From assembly GCF_004770265.1 (NCBI RefSeq), contig NZ_RQGQ01000004.1:929725-993724 (forward strand): DNA of 64,000 nucleotides, given 5' to 3'. Below, piece by piece: positions 19,974-27,850 of the stretch. A program made the translations under genes and the position numbers. How positions within the stretch are numbered: position 1 is the first letter of the stretch; every line of letters begins with the position of its first letter. Source of the DNA: Leptospira congkakensis. GTDB taxonomy: Bacteria > Spirochaetota > Leptospiria > Leptospirales > Leptospiraceae. The notes under the pieces were generated by a model that worked only from the letters and a program-made list of their open reading frames with translations, was not told the DNA's origin and searched no databases.

Positions 19974-21233
19974 TCAGGATCTTGAAACCACCACATCGAT
20001 AAATAAAATCAGATTTTCCGATAAGTTTCTAGCGAATGTCCGTAACATCATCCGCTCGGAAATGTCATGGTACATTTGAGAAAGGGTCCAAGCATCCCGA
20101 CTCGTTTTAGATTTGTGTAAATGTTCAAAAAAATACGGACGAAAGGACCAGTTTTTGCCTAAAAAAGAATAATCCGGTACCATAACTCCCGCCGCATCCC
20201 GAGAATAATTGGGAGAAACTTGAAACCCGAGAGTATTTGTGATGTACATCCGAAAGAAATTTCCATCTCCAAATATATTGGTTTCAAAATCACCTTTCCA
20301 TTCCCAAATCCCATCTTCTTCGGTAAACCCCATGACAATTTCAGAAAGTTTATCTTTCCAAACATTTTCCCATTCAATTTGCCGATTCATTTCCCCTTGT
20401 TTGCGGGCATGAAAGTATTCCAATGAAGATTGCATCTCCATTCGATAATCAAATCGTTTGGCAAAATCTAATTCGGGTCTCGCAAAATAAAATCCTTGGA
20501 TGTATCTTGCTCCATAATTAAGAGAATTATAAAGTTCATCTTCAGATTCAATCCCTTCGAACAACAAACTACTTCCCAAAGACTCACCAAGTTTAGATAG
20601 ATTGAGTAAAATTTCTTTGAAGTTTCGAGAGAAAGTAGATCGCCTAATCATTTGTAAGTCGACTTTGATAATTTCTGGATGAAACAATCCAATCCGATCT
20701 AGGTTACTTGCTTCCGAACCAGCATCATCCACCGCAATGGAGAAACCTTCCTGGCGATAAAGATTTAAAATCGGTCGCAAAAGTTCTAAGTTATGTGGAA
20801 ACCTTTCTTCTGTAATTTCGATTACGATCCTTTCGGGATCCACACCTGCCTCTCTAACCATAAGAATGGTTTGTGGAAGGGATACCTCCAATTGGAGGAG
20901 AGCATGATACATTACATTTGGGGAAATGTTTAAAAATAACTTGGTTTCGGGAGGTGCTTCTTTTGCAAATTTCTGTAAGGCAGCAGAACGAATTTCTTCA
21001 TCGACCTTTTTCTTCAGGAAAAAAATTTCATCATAACCAAATGTCTGGGATAAAAAGAATTCTCCGAGACTCACAAGTCCTTCTGGTGTAGAAAGACGTC
21101 CTAAAAGTTCATATCCGTAAATGCCAGTGGATTCGGACGAGAGGATAGGTTGGAAAACAGGAACCAAGGTTCCCCCTGATAACCAATCTTTCCATTCTCG
21201 TAAGAATTTATGACTTTCTCTTTCTGTAATCAT
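19974..21233 (-). CDS. EAL-domain protein, probable c-di-GMP phosphodiesterase
   Basis: Residues about 20-260 form an EAL domain. The signature is ELL (YELLGRL), followed by the metal- and substrate-binding residues in FLNISPN, EITEERFP, DDAGSEASN, IKVDLQMI, FEGIES and QGFYFARP. All key acidic residues appear present, so cleavage of c-di-GMP to pGpG is plausible. The C-terminal 150 residues form a separate domain rich in aromatic residues (about 265-415), perhaps a ligand-binding sensor. No membrane segment is seen. The longer frame would start at a TTG; the ATG chosen lies four codons later. Confidence 0.82.
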   Translation of the reverse strand: MITERESHKFLREWKDWLSGGTLVPVFQPILSSESTGIYGYELLGRLSTPEGLVSLGEFFLSQTFGYDEIFFLKKKVDEEIRSAALQKFAKEAPPETKLFLNISPNVMYHALLQLEVSLPQTILMVREAGVDPERIVIEITEERFPHNLELLRPILNLYRQEGFSIAVDDAGSEASNLDRIGLFHPEIIKVDLQMIRRSTFSRNFKEILLNLSKLGESLGSSLLFEGIESEDELYNSLNYGARYIQGFYFARPELDFAKRFDYRMEMQSSLEYFHARKQGEMNRQIEWENVWKDKLSEIVMGFTEEDGIWEWKGDFETNIFGDGNFFRMYITNTLGFQVSPNYSRDAAGVMVPDYSFLGKNWSFRPYFFEHLHKSKTSRDAWTLSQMYHDISERMMLRTFARNLSENLILFIDVVVSRS

Positions 21234-21377
21234 AGAGTAATGCAACTTTATAGTGCAAGATCGGTACCAGTAAGCATTGTAGGGAATATTACTGCATTTT
21301 GCCTAAAAAAAAGGCAACAGAGAACACGTCGTCAAAAGTGGGGTTTTTGGGTGCCTATAAATTAAGCGAAATGGCAT

Positions 21378-21408
21378 AAAAAAACCACCCAAGTTGCCCG
21401 GGGTGGTT
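21378..21408 (-). terminator. Rho-independent terminator of the small lipoprotein gene
   Basis: Arms AACCACCC (21383-21390) and GGGTGGTT (21401-21408) flank a 10-nt loop. Read on the minus strand, the stem is followed by a run of seven T. It stands 17 nt after the stop codon of the small lipoprotein. Confidence 0.85.
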
Positions 21409-21425
21409 TCCGCTTCGAGTAGAAA

Positions 21426-21590
21426 TTACTTAATGTCTCTAGCTCTTGTTTTGAATGAATCATCCAATTTTGGTTTTTTAGAAGGTTTTGGTTCTTCCAC
21501 CACTGGCGTTTGTTTAACTTCTTCAGAGGCACAGTTAATCATAAATACAGCCAAAAAAGCAATGATCAGCATAGACGAAATTTTTTTCAT
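21426..21590 (-). CDS. Small lipoprotein of 54 residues
   Basis: I read this gene from the sequence. ATG follows AGGAG by 7 nt, and the product begins MKKISSMLIIAFLAVFMINC. The hydrophobic segment ends at Cys20, a relaxed spirochaetal lipobox. The mature 34 residues are hydrophilic and charged, with a proline- and lysine-rich middle (EEPKPSKKPK) and the end RARDIK. Such a short tail could tether the membrane to peptidoglycan, but that is inference. The strong ribosome site and the dedicated terminator argue that it is real and well expressed. It is divergent from tmk. Confidence 0.75.
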   Translation of the reverse strand: MKKISSMLIIAFLAVFMINCASEEVKQTPVVEEPKPSKKPKLDDSFKTRARDIK

Positions 21591-21669
21591 GTTTTTGCTC
21601 CTTAGACTAAATTGTCGAGTTTAGTAAATAAGTCGAGGAAAAAACGACCATTCTTAAAATGGAGGGGAT

Positions 21670-22275
21670 ATGCCTCAAAATAATCAGTTCTTTGTCTTTG
21701 AAGGGATCGATGGTTCCGGGAAAACCACTGTCTCTCGTTTGGTTTCCGAAGCACTCCTAAAACAATCCATCCCCAATCTCTGGCATAGAGAACCAACAGA
21801 CAGTGTGCACGGTAAAAGAATCCGAGAATTCTTAGAAGGTAAAATAAAACTAAACAAAGAGGAACAAATTGAAGCCTTTATCGCTGACAGAGAATGTTCT
21901 GTAAACGATATCATCTTACCAACGTTAAAGAATGGTAAATCAATTGTACAAGATAGATATTATTTTTCCACCGCTGCTTACCAAGGCCGTGATGAAGAAC
22001 ATGCTGCTGACATTCTATACAAAAATGAAGACAAAGGTTTTCCCGAACCCAACCGTGTTTATTTTTTAGATCTTTCACCTGAAGAAGCACATGAACGAAG
22101 AACCACAAGAGGTGGTGCCAAAGAAGTGTTTGATGTTGACTCCGAACAAATTCGTATCTACCAAAATTATTTGGCAATTTTGCCAGAGTCCACAATCTTT
22201 GTGGATGCAACTGCGGATTTAGAAGAAGTGGTGGCTTTTTGTGTAGAGGATATTTTGAAATCACTCGAGGGATAA
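21670..22275 (+). CDS. tmk: Thymidylate kinase
   Basis: The 201-residue protein has the P-loop EGIDGSGKTT (residues 11-20), the base-binding DRYYFSTAAYQGRD segment and a lid with basic residues (HERRTTRGGAKE). It phosphorylates dTMP to dTDP for DNA synthesis. ATG follows GGAGGGG closely. Its last codons and stop lie within a perfect palindrome shared with the stop of the convergent methyltransferase gene. Confidence 0.94.
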   Translation: MPQNNQFFVFEGIDGSGKTTVSRLVSEALLKQSIPNLWHREPTDSVHGKRIREFLEGKIKLNKEEQIEAFIADRECSVNDIILPTLKNGKSIVQDRYYFSTAAYQGRDEEHAADILYKNEDKGFPEPNRVYFLDLSPEEAHERRTTRGGAKEVFDVDSEQIRIYQNYLAILPESTIFVDATADLEEVVAFCVEDILKSLEG

Positions 22276-22285
22276 ATTTATCCCT
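22268..22285. repeat. 18-bp palindrome over two convergent stop codons
   Basis: The palindrome AGGGATAAATTTATCCCT contains the GGA-TAA end of tmk and the GGA-TAA end of the methyltransferase gene. It may act as a minimal bidirectional terminator; it has no T run. Confidence 0.6.
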
Positions 22286-23162
22286 TCTTCACCATATAGA
22301 CCATCATATCACCGATCCCAAACCACTTCACAGCACGATCCATAATCCATTTTCGGAATTTGAAAAAAAAGCCAGCTCCCGCGCGAGAAGTCATCCCACT
22401 TCCATAGGTGAAGGAAACTGGATTTTGATACCCGAGATTCAAAAGTAGTTTTTTCAAACCTTTGTAAGAATAATAATAAAGATGTTCGGGAACATTCAAA
22501 TACCGCCAGGAAAGGCCTGCCAGCTTCGCAAGGATTCCATACCGACAAGTGGAGAGAATCAAAACTCCACCTGGTTTCAAATGGTTTCTAATCTTTTCTA
22601 AAGTTTCTTTGGGTTTGTGGAGATGTTCGATGGTAGCCCAAAGAGTGATGGCATCATACTGATTTTGAAACTTCGTATCCCAATCGAGAAAGTTCTCTTG
22701 GAAGATATTTAAGTGTAAGGTTTCGCGGGCAAACCGAACCGGGCCATCCGCAATTTCGATTCCGAAAGCATCGTATCCTCTTTCTTTTTGGTAAGCCACA
22801 AAATACCCGGCAGCACATCCAATGTCCAATGAGGAAAGTTTTTCTCCCGAAGGTAACTCCGAGAGGCGATCCCTTTCCCAAGAAAAAAAATCCAAATCAT
22901 TTAGATTGAGTTGGAAAACCCGAGAGATCTCTTTGCGGAGTTTGTCAGAATAATAATTGTCATAACCCCTTTCGGTCCTTTGGGTAAAATAAGAATCATC
23001 ATAGTATTTTTTAACCGCAAGGAAATCAGGTTGTGGGTTCACTTGGACAAGACCACAAAATTCACAAGAGACGATCGCAAAGGATTCCCCAAGTGGGCTT
23101 TCTTTGGTAAAAATAGGACGGAAGCGGTTTTGTCCGCAGGTATTACAAGGGATTAGTTCCAC
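22278..23162 (-). CDS. Class I SAM-dependent methyltransferase with N-terminal zinc ribbon
   Basis: The N-terminus carries two CxxC pairs (CNTCG and CEFCG, residues 6-37), a probable zinc ribbon. A Rossmann methyltransferase of the Methyltransf_23 type follows. SLDIGCAAGYF is the SAM-binding motif I, and the DAITLWATIEHLHKP and HLKPGGVLILSTC segments follow. The C-terminus has a positively charged amphipathic stretch (FRKWIMDRAVKW) that may touch the membrane. Substrate unknown; related enzymes modify sugars or lipids. It starts with GTG 7 nt after the ZnuB-like gene, so it may be carried by the zinc operon. The zinc ribbon fits that setting only loosely. Confidence 0.75.
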   Translation of the reverse strand: MELIPCNTCGQNRFRPIFTKESPLGESFAIVSCEFCGLVQVNPQPDFLAVKKYYDDSYFTQRTERGYDNYYSDKLRKEISRVFQLNLNDLDFFSWERDRLSELPSGEKLSSLDIGCAAGYFVAYQKERGYDAFGIEIADGPVRFARETLHLNIFQENFLDWDTKFQNQYDAITLWATIEHLHKPKETLEKIRNHLKPGGVLILSTCRYGILAKLAGLSWRYLNVPEHLYYYSYKGLKKLLLNLGYQNPVSFTYGSGMTSRAGAGFFFKFRKWIMDRAVKWFGIGDMMVYMVKKG

Positions 23163-23169
23163 AAATTAC

Positions 23170-24024
23170 CTATCGGACAGATTTGGAAAAAACGGAAGTA
23201 GTAAGAAACCGAACCAGATGCAGTAAAAAGGCCAAAACACAAAGGACAAGAATGATACTGGAAGAAGTGGGAAAGTAAATCATTTCCCCATTTCTTTCGA
23301 ACCCAATGAGTGAAATTAAAAATCCAGAGATGGTGGCAAATACAGAAAACAAAGCACAAACAAGGGTGAGTAGCTTTAAAGAACGAATGATGGGAAGTAG
23401 TGCAAATACAGGTAAAATCAAATGAGCAATGCTATAAAAGGTTCCCAGTAAATTTACCGCAACCGTAAGAGAAGCGGCAAGGATGATGTAAAACAAAAGA
23501 TCAAAAGGAAGAGGATTTCCTACTTGGATTTTGTATTCGTCCCGATCAAAACTGATGAAAAGGAATCGTCTAAAAAAACTCAAATAAAGGATAAAAAAGA
23601 AAACAGCGATATAAAGACCGAATGAATCAGCTCTTACTTGTGAAGTTAAAATATCTCCAAAAAAAGCAGCCATCAAATGGTTTTGGACATTCCCACCAAG
23701 AGCCAACATGAATTGAGACGCAGCAGAAAAAAATACAAAGAGAATGCCGAGGATCACCTCTTCTTTCATTCCAGGAAGTTTCCTAACATACAAAAGAGGA
23801 AATACCAAAACACAGGAAAACAAAACAGGAAAAATTTCTCCTGGCCACTCCATAAACAAGGATAAGGCGACAGAAAAAGTAACCGCTTGGGAAAGGGTAA
23901 CTCCAAAGAAAGTCATGCCTCGGAGTACAATCAAAATTCCAAGAACGGCCAAAAGGGCACCCACAAGACTACCCACAACCATTTGCGGTAAAAATAAATT
24001 CCAACTCGAAAGTATATTAGTCAT
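23170..24024 (-). CDS. Metal ABC transporter permease, ZnuB-like
   Basis: The 284-residue protein has about eight hydrophobic helices and the ABC-3 family pattern, including VGSLVGALLAVLGILIVLRGMTFFGVTLSQAV near the N-terminus and SLTVAVNLLGTFYS in the second half. It would form the homodimeric inner-membrane channel for Zn2+ (or Mn2+). Its start overlaps the ATPase gene by 8 nt. Zinc, rather than manganese, is suggested by the upstream Zur-like operator shared with a COG0523 gene. Confidence 0.9.
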   Translation of the reverse strand: MTNILSSWNLFLPQMVVGSLVGALLAVLGILIVLRGMTFFGVTLSQAVTFSVALSLFMEWPGEIFPVLFSCVLVFPLLYVRKLPGMKEEVILGILFVFFSAASQFMLALGGNVQNHLMAAFFGDILTSQVRADSFGLYIAVFFFILYLSFFRRFLFISFDRDEYKIQVGNPLPFDLLFYIILAASLTVAVNLLGTFYSIAHLILPVFALLPIIRSLKLLTLVCALFSVFATISGFLISLIGFERNGEMIYFPTSSSIILVLCVLAFLLHLVRFLTTSVFSKSVR

Positions 24025-24730
24025 GATGGTGGCAGTTCGGAGGCCTTTCTCCGCTGGTGATATTGTAGAGTTTTCCTTCGTCTATTTCGAAAATTTCATC
24101 AAACCCAAAACCCCAATCATGTTCCAAACTATGTGTGATAAAGAATAAAGACCTGTTACCAGCTTTTAAGTATTCAGAAAGAATCGATTGGAAAAGTTCT
24201 CTCGCATTATGGTCCAAAGAATCCATTGGTTCATCTAAAAAAATCAAATTGGCTTTAGTGAGAAGGGAACGAAGGATGAGAACTTTTTGTAACTGTCCTC
24301 CACTACAAAGGGAAATTTGTTTTTTCAAATAAGAGCTAACACCCGTTCTTTCAATGAGAGCCATATCTTCATCAGAAAATTTCTTTTTGGGCAAAAAACT
24401 CAGTCCAATATTTTTTGGCATCAAAAGTACATCTTGTACTCTAAGTGGAAAATCCAAGGACATTTTTTTTCCTTGGGGAACATAGGAAGTGGCAATCTGT
24501 TTTGAAAACTGAATGGAACCAGAAAGCGGAGGGAGTAAATCAGTTAAAGTTCGAAAAAGAGTGGTTTTCCCTGCACCATTCCCCCCAACAAGGGCATAGG
24601 TTTTCCCTGGATGGATATGCAAATGGATATCTGAGACAACAGGAAATTCTTTTCGGTATCCCACAGACAAATGGTCTGTATGAATAAAAGAAACGGGGGT
24701 ATCAGAACTATTTGGTTTTGTCGCTTGCAT
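24017..24730 (-). CDS. Metal ABC transporter ATP-binding protein, ZnuC-like
   Basis: This ABC ATPase has Walker A GGNGAGKTT (about 49-57), the signature SLCSGGQ, Walker B LIFLDEPMDSLD and the switch His in FFITHS. It powers the transport of metal from the periplasmic binding protein. I use the ATG just after a possible GTG start. Its first 20 or so nucleotides overlap the end of the binding-protein gene, and its end overlaps the permease gene, so the three are translationally coupled. Confidence 0.92.
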   Translation of the reverse strand: MQATKPNSSDTPVSFIHTDHLSVGYRKEFPVVSDIHLHIHPGKTYALVGGNGAGKTTLFRTLTDLLPPLSGSIQFSKQIATSYVPQGKKMSLDFPLRVQDVLLMPKNIGLSFLPKKKFSDEDMALIERTGVSSYLKKQISLCSGGQLQKVLILRSLLTKANLIFLDEPMDSLDHNARELFQSILSEYLKAGNRSLFFITHSLEHDWGFGFDEIFEIDEGKLYNITSGERPPNCHHHD

Positions 24731-25652
24731 CACGTATTTTTTGTAACATTATCCTGAGAGTGTCTTCGTAAGTGACAGCTTCAGGAGAACCTCCCACAGA
24801 AACTGGTAACGTGACAACCACGGAACCCGGAACCTTGGAGGATACATACTCTGCATACTTTGGATTGTGATAGGGTCCAATCAAGATAATTTTTATCTTT
24901 TCGGCAGTCATATAAGAAATGACCTGATCCATATAACGAACAGAAGGTGGAACACCTGGGCGTTCTTCGATCGTTAAGTTGGCGTTAAATTTAAACCGAG
25001 AAGCCAAATATACAAATTGGTCATGAAAAACGGCAACTTTCAGACCAAAGTATGGTTCCATTTTTTTCATTTCTTCTTTTGTGAGTTGGATGAGGCGTTT
25101 TTTAAAAGAATTAAAATTTCCTTCGTAGTATTCCCCATTCAAAGGATCCACACGAGTCAGAGCATTTTTAATATTTTGAGCCATTTGGATGGCGTTGATG
25201 GGATCATTGGAATAATGAGGGTTTCCATAAATATGCATATCCCCCATCGACCGGTCCATCATCACAGTGGGTTCACCCAGAATTTTCACTCCGAAGGAAG
25301 TATCACAATACCCTGGTTGACCTTTTTGGATTTTGATATTACGAGACTGTTGTTGGAGGTAAGGAATCCATCCAATTTCTAAATCAAGACCAATCACACA
25401 AAGTACGTCTGCTTCACTGAGTTTGACAAGAAAGTCTGGTCTTGTCATTACAAAATGTGGGTCATCGGTTCCGCGAATCATTCCAGAAATTTCGACTCTA
25501 TCACCTGCAACCTGTTCTGCGATGTATTTGATATCGGGAAGACTTGTCACGAGTGATACCTTAGCCGTTAGATTCGATACAAATGTTATCGAAAACAAAA
25601 AACTAAAAATAAAAAATTTGGGAACTTGTTTTGAAAACATTCTCTGTAACAT
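24708..25652 (-). CDS. Metal-binding periplasmic protein, ZnuA-like (TroA family)
   Basis: A signal segment (about 10-30 of the 314 residues) precedes a cluster A-1 metal-binding protein. Candidate ligands lie in DPHFVMTRPD, GNPHYSNDP and VFHDQFVYLASRF, matching the three His positions of ZnuA/TroA. The fourth position falls in IGPYHNPKYAEYV, where relatives have Asp or Glu. The usual long His-rich loop of ZnuA is replaced by a short Met/His stretch (MMDRSMGDMHIYG). It collects Zn2+ in the periplasm for the ABC transporter. I chose the ATG after AGAGGT; the open frame runs 19 codons further upstream into the barrel-protein gene. Confidence 0.88.
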   Translation of the reverse strand: MLQRMFSKQVPKFFIFSFLFSITFVSNLTAKVSLVTSLPDIKYIAEQVAGDRVEISGMIRGTDDPHFVMTRPDFLVKLSEADVLCVIGLDLEIGWIPYLQQQSRNIKIQKGQPGYCDTSFGVKILGEPTVMMDRSMGDMHIYGNPHYSNDPINAIQMAQNIKNALTRVDPLNGEYYEGNFNSFKKRLIQLTKEEMKKMEPYFGLKVAVFHDQFVYLASRFKFNANLTIEERPGVPPSVRYMDQVISYMTAEKIKIILIGPYHNPKYAEYVSSKVPGSVVVTLPVSVGGSPEAVTYEDTLRIMLQKIRDASDKTK

Positions 25653-25671
25653 CACTACCTCTTTGTTTTCC

Positions 25672-27030
25672 TTAATAACTATGTGCGGGATGAGAACCAA
25701 GAACCGCAACCGTTTGGATATAAAAACGATATTCTCTAACTTCTTCCTGAGAGGTCCGCGAGTAGTCTTGGATGTATCTTCTTTCGACAGAACCTCTTAC
25801 CTTTCCAAATTCAGAACTATGGAAAGTCATTTGGAAAGATTGGGCCTCGATTGCATTTTTTGCAGGGTCTCCATTTTTATCAACAAGAGACTTATCTGTA
25901 AAATAATCATACCGAAAACCCATAGACCATAATTGGTGAAATTTAAAATCAACAAAAACATAAGCACCCCATTGGTCTTTGGTTGGTGCCTTAAATTTTT
26001 GGAAGGTTACCGGATCCATACTAGATGGAAATACTTCTTGTTGGTACCAACCTTCTCCCATTAACATAATCTCACTTAGATTAGACCGGTTCCAACGGAG
26101 CACAGCATCGGCCCCATACAATAACCTTTGGTTTTTTCTTTCTGTGGTAGGTTCAAACCGAATGCCTGAAAAACCAAACTGGGTTCCCCAGTTGTTTCCA
26201 AAATAATAAAAATGTTTTAAGTGGGCATATAACAAAGGATTATTTTTTTGCACACCGGCATCATGCGAGTGGCCCCATTTGCGTCCATTTGTAGCACCGA
26301 GCACAAGTTCTTGAGTGATCCACTTCCAAGGAAAAAGAATACTAAACTCTGCACCCGTATCAATCGCCGATTCCCAACCGATAAATTTTTCATGAACAAT
26401 CGGTGTCATAGTAAAGGCTCTGTCATGTGCATGGATTTTATTGAGTCTACCTACATCGATAAACATTTGGCCGGCTTTGAGGGAAGTATTAAAAGGTAAA
26501 AAAGGAAACTGAACCCAAGCCTCATGGACTTCAAAAAAATACTTACCATTTTCACCGTGAGCGGCACCAATAAAATTAGCACGCATCCACTGGTCGACAG
26601 CTCCGTTAAACCCGAATTCGGCGGTACGGATGTCGAGTTGGTTATCGATACGTTCGCCAGTTCCTCTTGGTTTGTTCCTATCCCAAGCTCCAACAATATC
26701 AAGGGCAGCATAAGCATCCATCATGAGGTTCTGTGCAGAACGATTGATTTGTTGGTTGGACTGGACAGGAGATGTGATCCCCCGACTGCCTTCGGTTCCT
26801 TTTTCTCGTTTTTCTAGATCTTGGAGATCCTTTTCTAAATCAGCTTCCCAATCAGAGTCTTTCGTATCCGTTTTGGATTGTGATACGACCGTATCTTTTT
26901 TGTTAGCTGGTGCCTTATCTTCTAATTCTTTTTCCCATTCCGGGACTTCCGCAAAAAGAATCACAGAAAACAAAAGGGAGAGGATCGCTCCCCCTTTTTT
27001 GATTTTAGAAAAACGAGAATTTGGTTTCAC
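25672..27030 (-). CDS. Outer-membrane beta-barrel protein of the zinc operon
   Basis: A signal peptide (hydrophobic 14-26) leads to a charged, coiled segment (about 30-85). A long region then has alternating aromatic strands typical of a porin-like barrel (for example DIRTAEFGFNGAVDQWMRANFIGAA and WGAYVFVDFKFHQLWSMGFRYDYF). There is no TonB-dependent plug. Histidines are frequent in the middle (AHGENGKYFFEVHE, KIHAHDRAF, WGHSHDAG) and at the C-terminus (GSHPAHSY), which suits metal handling. Placed directly ahead of the metal ABC genes, it is probably the outer-membrane entry step for zinc. It starts with GTG, 21 nt after the lipoprotein gene. Confidence 0.7.
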   Translation of the reverse strand: MKPNSRFSKIKKGGAILSLLFSVILFAEVPEWEKELEDKAPANKKDTVVSQSKTDTKDSDWEADLEKDLQDLEKREKGTEGSRGITSPVQSNQQINRSAQNLMMDAYAALDIVGAWDRNKPRGTGERIDNQLDIRTAEFGFNGAVDQWMRANFIGAAHGENGKYFFEVHEAWVQFPFLPFNTSLKAGQMFIDVGRLNKIHAHDRAFTMTPIVHEKFIGWESAIDTGAEFSILFPWKWITQELVLGATNGRKWGHSHDAGVQKNNPLLYAHLKHFYYFGNNWGTQFGFSGIRFEPTTERKNQRLLYGADAVLRWNRSNLSEIMLMGEGWYQQEVFPSSMDPVTFQKFKAPTKDQWGAYVFVDFKFHQLWSMGFRYDYFTDKSLVDKNGDPAKNAIEAQSFQMTFHSSEFGKVRGSVERRYIQDYSRTSQEEVREYRFYIQTVAVLGSHPAHSY

Positions 27031-27051
27031 TTGTAATAATTCTTTTGAAAT

Positions 27052-27792
27052 CTATTGAATGGATGCTGAGGTTCCAATGTTACTGGAATAGATTGTAATC
27101 GATTTTACAGTTGCCTTATTGATTCGCAACCCAATTCTATCTCCACCGAAATTAGCAGCCACCGGTTCTTCTTCAAATTGGTAACTGCCTCGGCTGGCAG
27201 TGGCACAACTTGATTCCCATCCAAGCACATGGGCGGCTCCACTCTCTTCGTGGACTTCCAAACATAGTGTTTTTTCAGCGGATACTGAAGATACCCAAGA
27301 TCTTGGAGAAGCCAATGCGGAGTTGGAACCATTGGAAGCGATTTTATTCACAGTGGTAGGAAGGATATGAAACCCTGGGCCGTTTAAGCTCGTAGTGGAA
27401 GGAAGAATGGCATCGATGCTCGAATCCCCTTGGGAAAGAACATAAACGATCTCGATACTTGCTTTTTTGTTTCCCCCAAGACTAGACAAGCTAGAAGCAG
27501 TTGTATAAACAGTAGAACTTGATCCAGTTCCAACAAGTCCGCCACTGAGAGAAACGGAGGAAGAAGAAAATCCGCTTGCTGCAAGGGCCGCATTAGCATC
27601 GCCACGACAAGCAGTGAAATCAATCTTTCTTCCAGAAGCCGGTGCGGAAACATCGGATACCGTACATCCTGCATTCAAAAGAAGAGCAAATAGAGCATCA
27701 TTATTATCTTTTTTGTCTGACTGAAAGAGTTCAGCACAATTCATCACAGAGAAAAGGATGGTCGAAAATAGAAAAAGTTTGGCAAATTTCAT
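27052..27792 (-). CDS. Lipoprotein leading the zinc operon
   Basis: The 246-residue product has a lipobox-type signal (KLFLFSTILFSVMNC) and a Ser/Gly-rich mature part with several cysteines (NAGCTV, TACRG, KTLCLE, SSCAT) and two His-bearing segments (GFHILPTT, HVLGWES). I recognise no family. I chose the ATG preceded by AGAGGT; the open frame extends 19 codons upstream across the operator. As the first gene behind the Zur-like palindrome it is probably zinc-regulated, and it may help bring zinc to the barrel protein that follows. Confidence 0.65.
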   Translation of the reverse strand: MKFAKLFLFSTILFSVMNCAELFQSDKKDNNDALFALLLNAGCTVSDVSAPASGRKIDFTACRGDANAALAASGFSSSSVSLSGGLVGTGSSSTVYTTASSLSSLGGNKKASIEIVYVLSQGDSSIDAILPSTTSLNGPGFHILPTTVNKIASNGSNSALASPRSWVSSVSAEKTLCLEVHEESGAAHVLGWESSCATASRGSYQFEEEPVAANFGGDRIGLRINKATVKSITIYSSNIGTSASIQ

Positions 27793-27813
27793 AAATACCT
27801 CTGTGGGACTATC

Positions 27814-27850
27814 ATTTGCAACACTGTTGCAAATGCAACCACGTTTCATT
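27814..27850 (-). promoter_or_regulatory. Zur-like double operator upstream of the zinc operon
   Basis: A perfect palindrome with arms ATTTGCAACA and TGTTGCAAAT around a central C occupies 27814-27834. A second, weaker copy, AATGCAA-CCACG-TTTCATT (27832-27850), overlaps its right arm. The core TGCAA-N5-TTGCA recurs upstream of the COG0523 GTPase gene. The site lies 22-58 nt ahead of the first ATG of the zinc operon. The palindromes are seen; binding by Zur is inferred. Confidence 0.7.
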
